A stretch of DNA of 64,000 nt from Armillaria gallica (Eukaryota; Basidiomycota; Agaricomycetes; Agaricales; Physalacriaceae), in contig JBANDB010000003.1 in NCBI GenBank assembly GCA_037576215.1, forward strand, positions 2,914,001 through 2,978,000. Reading direction: 5' to 3'. The notes below the pieces were generated by a model. That model saw only the letters and a program-made list of their open reading frames with translations. It was not told the DNA's origin and made no database searches. Shown here in pieces: positions 59,801-64,000 of the stretch. The position numbers and the translations under genes are program-made. Each line of letters opens with the position of its first letter. Positions within the stretch are counted from its first letter, which is position 1.

Positions 59801-60655
59801 CCATGGTATATGTTCAATGACTGGTATAACAACTGGAGGAAAGAAGTCTTCATGGAATTTCCTCTTCTGAGATTCATCCCATGCAAAACCCTCATTTTGA
59901 GTCATCATAAAGTGATGCATCAACTTCCTCTCTTCTGGCCATAGAAAGTCACCAGGATGGTTGTTTTCAATGATATCATAGCCTTCCTGGGTATATCTTC
60001 CAGTGGGAGTGAAATCAGGAGGATTGGTGGATAAAATTGGGAGGTTAGCAAGAGGATCTCCAGTTATGTTGCGGATAATTCGGAATTCTTCTGGTAAGGT
60101 GGTTGGTACTGGCTTGGTCCTATTGGCAACTTTCTTGTACTTCTTCTTGCTTGGTTTTGGATGAGAGACTGTAAAAATACCAGTTGGAGTATAATTTTCT
60201 TGGTTTTCCCATAAATTAGTGGTGTCAAATAGTTCAAGATAAAGGAGTTCATGTGGGGAATCAACATGCTGAATGACTGAAAAGGTATTGACAGGTGAAT
60301 GATTCGGTGGATTATTTCCAGTATGATCCAATTTTTCAGATTTTAATGTTACAAGTGGTTCATCAGGTAGAGAACATGCAAACTCGCGTGCATGCCTCAT
60401 ATACGGAAGGGATTCATCAATATTTGGAGTATGTTTGAGTTGTGATTCAGATATGGCTTTAATACAAATAGCATAACCAGGTATAGAGATAAGATCCACA
60501 TCAGGTGTAGAACCGTCTGTGGACTGAGCAATAGAATAAGTCTGCTGAGAAAAGTCTGTTGGTAGTTTTTCAACTGTAATAGATAAACCGAGTTCCCCTT
60601 TATTAAAAAAGAGGTTCTCGGTCATTAAGGAAAATTTGCATTCGGTGAAGGACAA
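56891..60655 (-). CDS. pol: Gypsy Pol: reverse transcriptase, RNase H, integrase
   Basis: 1254 residues in one frame. The RT begins near IPWVHKNIPIPPGLYHEV and contains RIVHDLQPLN, GVFDLFVAFDQR, LPMGWTNSMQ and the catalytic FVDD (residues 437-440). RNase H follows with ILAVDTSAEAVGYALFQQD and KLELYGLYRAL. The integrase has an HHCC finger (HDELGHKG...CHLCQ), a core with TDNG (Asp997) and ERRH (Glu1032), 35 residues apart as in DD35E, and a GPY/F-like end (FKPRYLGPLVVI). There is no chromodomain. The first core Asp is expected in the strand before PHSNGFKYIV, but residue 939 is Asn (codon 57839-57841). Unless another Asp serves, integration would fail. Pol has no start of its own and is read by frameshift. 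Confidence 0.9.
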   Translation of the reverse strand: MSFTECKFSLMTENLFFNKGELGLSITVEKLPTDFSQQTYSIAQSTDGSTPDVDLISIPGYAICIKAISESQLKHTPNIDESLPYMRHAREFACSLPDEPLVTLKSEKLDHTGNNPPNHSPVNTFSVIQHVDSPHELLYLELFDTTNLWENQENYTPTGIFTVSHPKPSKKKYKKVANRTKPVPTTLPEEFRIIRNITGDPLANLPILSTNPPDFTPTGRYTQEGYDIIENNHPGDFLWPEERKLMHHFMMTQNEGFAWDESQKRKFHEDFFPPVVIPVIEHIPWVHKNIPIPPGLYHEVIDIVKDKIATGIYEPSSSSYRSKWFTVFKKDGHSLRIVHDLQPLNAITIRNSGVSPFIEQLAETFGGCACYGVFDLFVAFDQRLLATQSRDFTTFQTPLGTFHLTMLPMGWTNSMQILQGDITYTLQEEIPDITIPFVDDAGIKGPESQYQNEHGEYTTIPENSGIRQFIWEHFQNLNRIVEHIKYVGCTWSGKKAYLCVPEAVIVGHKCTYEGRVPEDGKVDKIKNWGPCHDLTDIRSFLGTSGILRIYIRNYSLIARPLVNLTRKGVEFYWGPDQEAAQHALKDAIINSPALRPINYKSEAPVILAVDTSAEAVGYALFQQDPNNPKRRYPSHFGSIALNKTESNYSQPKLELYGLYRALKEAALWIISVKNLIVEVDATAIKGMINNPDMNPSAVINRWVAGILLFHFKLVHVPGKTHGPDGLSRRCPQPGDPPPEGDDLDWVDKYYGFLHTINPHPDVHASGRKILSPMQIFTKATSHPLVQNPIPSDTPIIIPHNKKATAADERLEHVRHFLSDFTQPPNLSDDQLRTFGNYASEFFLKDGELWKRDPAGEHKLVIPPDRRYNVMQIAHDELGHKGVYSVRQHILKRYWWPQMLSDIKWFVKTCHLCQIRQTEKWHIPPVVSYPAPLFSKAYINTFHLPHSNGFKYIVHARCSMSAYPEFRMLRKENAEALARFIFEDLICRWGSLREIVTDNGPAFLAALEILKGQYDIHHITISPYNSQAQGVIERRHYDFREALFKAADGVEKRWSYVAYSVIWAEHVTPLKTLGQSPYEVATGVPPILPLDIAEASFLIPPPTSTLTTTELIARRAIILQKREADLEAIQSKVYESRVKAVKRWEKDHANRIIDWKFKHGALVLIRNTRVQYELSRKFKPRYLGPLVVISHNQGGAYILAELDGTLLEKPVAAFRCIPYHPRASIDIPDLAQFLDRDPTQIHAMEQSSDTFDEEV

Positions 60656-61755
60656 GGTTCATGAATATGAGGCTGAGAGCTGAGATGTCCATCTGGCCAG
60701 CTAAAACGAGGGTTTCCTCTTTCATGAGTTGGAAGGGTGACTGTCTTTCCAGTATTTGGATCAGTGAGAGTGACAAGTTGATCTCCATTAAAACGATTGT
60801 CAATCTTGGATTCTGTGAGAATGCTGAAAGGTCTTCCCAATAGAATGTCATAGGCAGCATTTTTGACTACATGCACTTGGAGCAGAACTTCCAGACCACC
60901 AAAATCAAAGGGAACATTATGACAGATCCCTTCTGACCAGTCACTTTCATTATTGGCTGATTGTAGTGAGATCTTGATTGTAGGATCTAATGGTAGTCCA
61001 AGCTTCTGCCATACATCATATGACATGGCAACCACTTGGCATCCTTCATCTAGAATTGATTCCACTTCTCGTATTCCATCGACAGTAGGTGTCAAAGCAC
61101 GTAAGCCTGCAGATCGGTCTGCAACCATGATCTGCATGTGTCTTCCTTCTTGAAGAATCATAATGAGCATTGCATCCTTCCCTATGGCTACTGCTGCACT
61201 TCCTTTGGCTGCAGAGCCTATAGGTACTTTGCGATTTGTGAGTACATCTTTTACTCGAGACCGAACTCCTGCAGATTCGCTACAGATTTCACCAATTGTG
61301 ACTGTGATCTCAGTATTAAGGACTCTTTTCACTAAGTCCTCTGTTAGACCTTCAGCCATGATAGGTGCAGCATGTTTGTATTGGCATGTGTCTTTTGGTT
61401 TAGCCATTGCTTCTGCAGCTGGTGCTTTATCTTTGGGTTCAGCTGCAGCAACAGGTGTTGATGATGTCTGTGCTTCTCCTGCAGTAGGTATAGGTGTCTT
61501 CTTCTTGCCTTTAGTAGATGCCTGTTCTTCTGGCTCTTTCTGGTCTTTAGAGGCTTCTTCTGTATTCTTCTTTGCTCGAGCTTTCCTGGTATTTTGAACA
61601 ACTCCTTTAAGAATTTGGGACACCTCTTCACAGTTTTGAATAACACTATTCAGCATGGTAGTGACCTCATCATCATCATCAGAGCATTCCACTTCCTCCT
61701 CTGCTATAACCAGCATTTGAGCTACAGGTCCTAAAGGAACTGAATTTCCAGCCAA
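60625..61755 (-). CDS. pro: Gypsy protease (Pro) region
   Basis: An open frame in phase with gag. After a Lys/Glu/Ala-rich linker it contains the retropepsin active site ILDEGCQVVAM (Asp236, DEG where DSG or DTG is usual) and, further on, YDILLGRPF, the second conserved block of this fold. It is preceded in frame by the gag stop TAA at 61786-61788 and ends SPNANFP before TAA, overlapping pol by 31 nt. The apparent start at 61755 is TTG. I infer that it is made by reading through the gag stop. The DEG variant is, as I recall, usual in agaricomycete gypsy elements. Confidence 0.8.
   Translation of the reverse strand: MAGNSVPLGPVAQMLVIAEEEVECSDDDDEVTTMLNSVIQNCEEVSQILKGVVQNTRKARAKKNTEEASKDQKEPEEQASTKGKKKTPIPTAGEAQTSSTPVAAAEPKDKAPAAEAMAKPKDTCQYKHAAPIMAEGLTEDLVKRVLNTEITVTIGEICSESAGVRSRVKDVLTNRKVPIGSAAKGSAAVAIGKDAMLIMILQEGRHMQIMVADRSAGLRALTPTVDGIREVESILDEGCQVVAMSYDVWQKLGLPLDPTIKISLQSANNESDWSEGICHNVPFDFGGLEVLLQVHVVKNAAYDILLGRPFSILTESKIDNRFNGDQLVTLTDPNTGKTVTLPTHERGNPRFSWPDGHLSSQPHIHEPCPSPNANFP
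60631..60637 (-). promoter_or_regulatory. -1 frameshift slippery heptamer A AAT TTT
   Basis: In the Pro frame the codons GCA AAT TTT CCT TAA place A AAT TTT exactly as X XXY YYZ. Slipping by -1 gives AAA TTT TCC TTA, the Pol frame (CKFSLMTEN). The Pro stop follows one codon later. Downstream pairing was not analysed. Confidence 0.75.
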
Positions 61756-61779
61756 TTGTGATGGAGTGATTGTGTGGAT

Positions 61780-61788
61780 TGGTTGTTA
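61780..61788 (-). promoter_or_regulatory. Gag stop in a readthrough context (TAA CAACCA)
   Basis: The six bases after the stop, CAACCA, match CARYYA, the context known to allow readthrough of plant virus stops (best with UAG). The frame continues open through Pro in the same phase. Confidence 0.55.
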
Positions 61789-62742
61789 AGTTCCAGAAGA
61801 CAGAAGGGATGATGGATATATTATTTCAGGTATTTGGTATGTTCCTTGTGTTTGCCTTTTCATAGTGAGCAGATTGGCTGACATTTGTGCAGGAGCATTC
61901 TTGTCTGCATGCCATTTGAATACACGATCGCACATGATTCCTGCTCCTCTTGGGATTTCTGTCCCATCTGGCATGACTGTCCTCTTGGTGTTACTGTCAT
62001 ATTTGATCAATCCTTTGTCTTGATCTGCTCTGCGATTATTGCAATCTCTCCATTTTTTATCACAAGCATCATATGCACATTTGCAATTTGTGTTTGCTCC
62101 CCCAGCTACACCTCCCTCAACAAGACGATTAATAGCCATTAACAGGTCTCCCATTGTCACTTCTTGTTTAACAATAGGAGGAGCTGCTGGTGAAGTTACT
62201 TCTGAGATAGGAGCTGAAAGCTGGGGTGCTACAGATGGTTGGGGAGGTGCTGGAGGTTGTGTTGGAAACATTGGATATCTGCTATGAGTCTGGTATGGAT
62301 TCACATATGCTCCAGAGTTCATATCATGGAGTGCCTGTATCACTTCCCCCATTGATAGTTTAGGTTGTGGAGGAGCATGATGCACCTGAGGAGTGGGATC
62401 TGTATATATTTGTTGTGGCATAGCTGGTGCAGGCATCTGCCATGTGGGATATGAAGCAGGAATACCCATTTGTGGTGATTCATATTGATACATTTGTGGT
62501 GGGTACATCATTGGAAGATTTCCATAGGGTGAGAGTTGACTCTCCAGAATGTACTTGGCTGCTGCCTGGACAAGCTCATAGTCAAATGGTTCACCAGGCT
62601 GCTGGTTTGGATGCATAAGAGACAACCGCTGAATGATATGCATCTGAAGTGCTGGATGAATTCCCTTGCTATAAAAATAGTTGAGATCTGTCTTGGAAAT
62701 AAGTGGTGTAGTTCTCTGTAGTAGATCAAGGCCAATAGTCAT
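61786..62742 (-). CDS. gag: Gypsy Gag, C-terminal part
   Basis: This frame continues from the N-terminal part after an in-frame TGA. It contains helical segments (LLQRTTPLISKTDLNYFYSK, PALQMHIIQRLSLMHP), a long Pro/Gln/Tyr-rich linker (YPPQMYQYESPQMG) and a Cys-rich patch CKCAYDACDKKWRDC with a following basic stretch. The patch stands where the CCHC knuckle of this family is expected, but its His is not evident. It ends at the TAA that has the readthrough context. Confidence 0.75.
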   Translation of the reverse strand: MTIGLDLLQRTTPLISKTDLNYFYSKGIHPALQMHIIQRLSLMHPNQQPGEPFDYELVQAAAKYILESQLSPYGNLPMMYPPQMYQYESPQMGIPASYPTWQMPAPAMPQQIYTDPTPQVHHAPPQPKLSMGEVIQALHDMNSGAYVNPYQTHSRYPMFPTQPPAPPQPSVAPQLSAPISEVTSPAAPPIVKQEVTMGDLLMAINRLVEGGVAGGANTNCKCAYDACDKKWRDCNNRRADQDKGLIKYDSNTKRTVMPDGTEIPRGAGIMCDRVFKWHADKNAPAQMSANLLTMKRQTQGTYQIPEIIYPSSLLSSGT

Positions 62743-62757
62743 GATATGTCGATCATA

Positions 62758-63534
62758 TCAGCCAAAGTCATCTAGAGTTTGAATGGGTATCTTTTGAAGG
62801 TACTCCACTACTTGCCACAAATGTGCAGAGGTGTAGCGATCTGTCTTATTTGCTTTTGGATAGTATGAGTAACACTGTGTCTTAAAGACAGTCCAATCTG
62901 GAGTTGCTGCTCTAGCTCCTGGCAGTCTTCCCCACAATTCTCTAGCACTTGGATCCGTGTATAAGATTGCAGCATCAATGAAATCTTTGTCATCAGCCTT
63001 TCCAATGGATCTGCAGGTCCTCTCCACTTCATCAAAGAAGACAGACAATGTGAAGTTGTCTTCTGGTCCCTTCCATGTCCAATGTGGAGCTTTATTTGAC
63101 CCACGAAGCGGAAGTTGTTGTGGTGGTGGAGCTGTCATATTGGAATGTGATTGATTTGATGTAAAGAGATGCTGTGGCTGTAAAGGCAATTGTGAACTGG
63201 ATTGTTGAGAGAAATTATCTCTTGGAGAAGAGACAATAGGAGACGAAGATGCAGATGGAGTAAGGGGTGATAATGGAGAGTTTCCAAATGGATCAGAGAG
63301 AGATGTGTTAATGTGAGCGTGATGGGACTCTTCCTCTGGGACAATAGAAAAAAAAAATGATTGATCTGCTTCCTGGTCAGGAGTAGGTGGATGATGTTGG
63401 ATAGCAGCTGCTACAATTCTTCGTAGATTGTCCAATTCAGCTTGTAATTCGTTCTGATGTCTAATACGATCTGCAGTAGCACGAAGGTGTCTGTCAGAAA
63501 TTGTGAAATATCCCCCCTCGCGGTGGGCTCCAGT
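62758..63534 (-). CDS. gag: Gypsy Gag, N-terminal part, no ATG, internal TGA
   Basis: The frame is open from the LTR edge: the peptide starts in the primer-binding region (TTGAHREGGYFTISDRH), then RATADRIRHQNELQAELDNL, a coiled-coil type stretch. Further on come APHWTWKGPEDNFTLSVFFD, DFIDAAILYTDPSARELWG and TDRYTSAHLWQVVEYLQK, a capsid-like helical domain. No ATG precedes them, and the frame closes at TAG inside the LTR (63550-63552). The start may be non-ATG, made by splicing, or lost. TGA at 62758-62760 separates it from the C-terminal part and lacks a readthrough motif. Confidence 0.7.
   Translation of the reverse strand, partial: TGAHREGGYFTISDRHLRATADRIRHQNELQAELDNLRRIVAAAIQHHPPTPDQEADQSFFFSIVPEEESHHAHINTSLSDPFGNSPLSPLTPSASSSPIVSSPRDNFSQQSSSQLPLQPQHLFTSNQSHSNMTAPPPQQLPLRGSNKAPHWTWKGPEDNFTLSVFFDEVERTCRSIGKADDKDFIDAAILYTDPSARELWGRLPGARAATPDWTVFKTQCYSYYPKANKTDRYTSAHLWQVVEYLQKIPIQTLDDFG
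63515..63532 (-). other. Candidate tRNA primer-binding site
   Basis: Two bases inside the 5' LTR the minus strand reads TGGAGCCCACCGCGAGGG. TGG is the complement of a tRNA CCA end and the position is right. The tRNA was not identified. Confidence 0.6.
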
Positions 63535-64000
63535 TGTAAGGCTGGGAAACTAGGTGTAAACCAAAGATATGTTTCCTGACGAATTCTTTTGAATGCAAGG
63601 AGGGCTTCAACAATTCTGACAGATGTGTACTGGATTAATTGAAACGAATGAAATGGTTATTGAGATTTAACGATTAAGAAGATGTTAGGCAATGGTTTCC
63701 AGATACTGAATTGTATATAAATCTCCTGGTGATAGAGCCCTAGGTGGTGCTAGGCAGCAGCTATGCTTGGAGGGTAAATGCAAATGTATTGGTTGACCTG
63801 GCTAAAGATGGGGGAAAAAGTCCTCCTCCTCTCTGTCTATTTTATAGCTGCTTATATACTACTAGAGAACAATGAGTTTCCATACTTGGGAAACAATAGG
63901 TAGGAACAATGGGAGTACAGAACAATGAGATCAGGATGATAGAACAATGGAATTACAGAACAATAGAACAATAGGAGAGAACAATGATCAATGGGACAAT
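63535..64000 (-). repeat. 5' LTR of the gypsy element (partial)
   Basis: Identical by eye to 52407-52872. On the minus strand it has the AACAATG motif array, then a TATA run, then the end CTTACA next to the primer site. It runs off the window. Confidence 0.9.

Larger units (their letters stand above)
52407..64000 (-). mobile_element. Ty3/gypsy LTR retrotransposon (right end outside window)
   Basis: LTRs start TGTAAG at 52407 and 63535 on the plus strand and are identical over 466 bp. Genes run on the minus strand: gag, protease, then RT-RNase H-integrase. The order RT, RNase H, integrase defines Ty3/gypsy. Between the 3' LTR and pol lie about 4 kb with extra frames. The element is inserted in a Helitron helicase frame. 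The right target duplication is not visible. Confidence 0.95.

Noticed and set aside
62758..62760. TGA in gag as a third recoding signal.
   Set aside because: The following bases (TATGAT) do not match a known readthrough context and CGA-to-TGA decay explains it.

Overview
The window comes from a basidiomycete fungus, almost certainly an Agaricomycete (species not determined). The evidence is genes with many 50-60 nt introns, an NmrA-like gene split into six exons, DUF6534-type membrane proteins, a fragment of a fungal non-reducing polyketide synthase, and the usual agaricomycete mobile elements (Helitron with PIF1-type helicase, Ty3/gypsy, non-LTR elements, mutator-like and TIR elements). It is a repeat-rich accessory region. 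I saw no tRNA, rRNA or CRISPR array.

Positions 1-48929 are a dispersed array of ten paralogous genes for a seven-helix membrane protein of the DUF6534 type. Their starts are at 77(+), 2681(+), 6531(-), 14620(+), 20025(-), 21939(+), 29813(+), 35517(+), 40432(+) and 47888(+). Each has about nine exons, including a 13-nt microexon, and shares promoter-proximal sequence. Some copies were duplicated with long flanks: the one at 2681 with 29813, 14620 with 35517, and 21939 with 40432 and 47888. Five to seven copies look intact or nearly so. The copy at 20025 is a pseudogene, those at 14620 and 35517 have altered C-termini, and the one at 47888 is cut off. Between them lie an intact six-exon NAD(P)-binding gene (9800-11070), two decayed copies of a trypsin-like serine protease gene (11222-12868 and 31870-33752), and broken copies of genes normally found elsewhere: a SET-domain protein, a non-reducing PKS and RuvB-like 2. 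Fragments of non-LTR and mutator-like elements, three copies of a ~250-bp MITE, a 771-bp hAT-like element and a 426-bp solo LTR are also present.

Positions 48930-64000 are a nest of transposons. A Helitron (PIF1 helicase plus a USP-like peptidase, minus strand) sits in an intron of the last DUF6534 copy, and its CTAG 3' end can be read to the base. A Ty3/gypsy element sits in the Helitron helicase. Its two LTRs are identical over the 466 bp visible, so it is young. It appears to use two recoding steps, a stop codon in a CARYYA context and an A AAT TTT slippery heptamer. Yet it carries an extra gag stop and an Asn where the first integrase Asp should be. It also has about 4 kb of non-pol sequence with two small membrane-anchored proteins and an antisense spliced gene.

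From about 42.8 kb to the Helitron, CpG sites are largely replaced by TpG/CpA relative to paralogous sequence further left. Several premature stops across the window are single C-to-T or G-to-A changes. Both point to cytosine methylation and deamination acting on repeats. All identifications come from reading the sequence; no database search was run.
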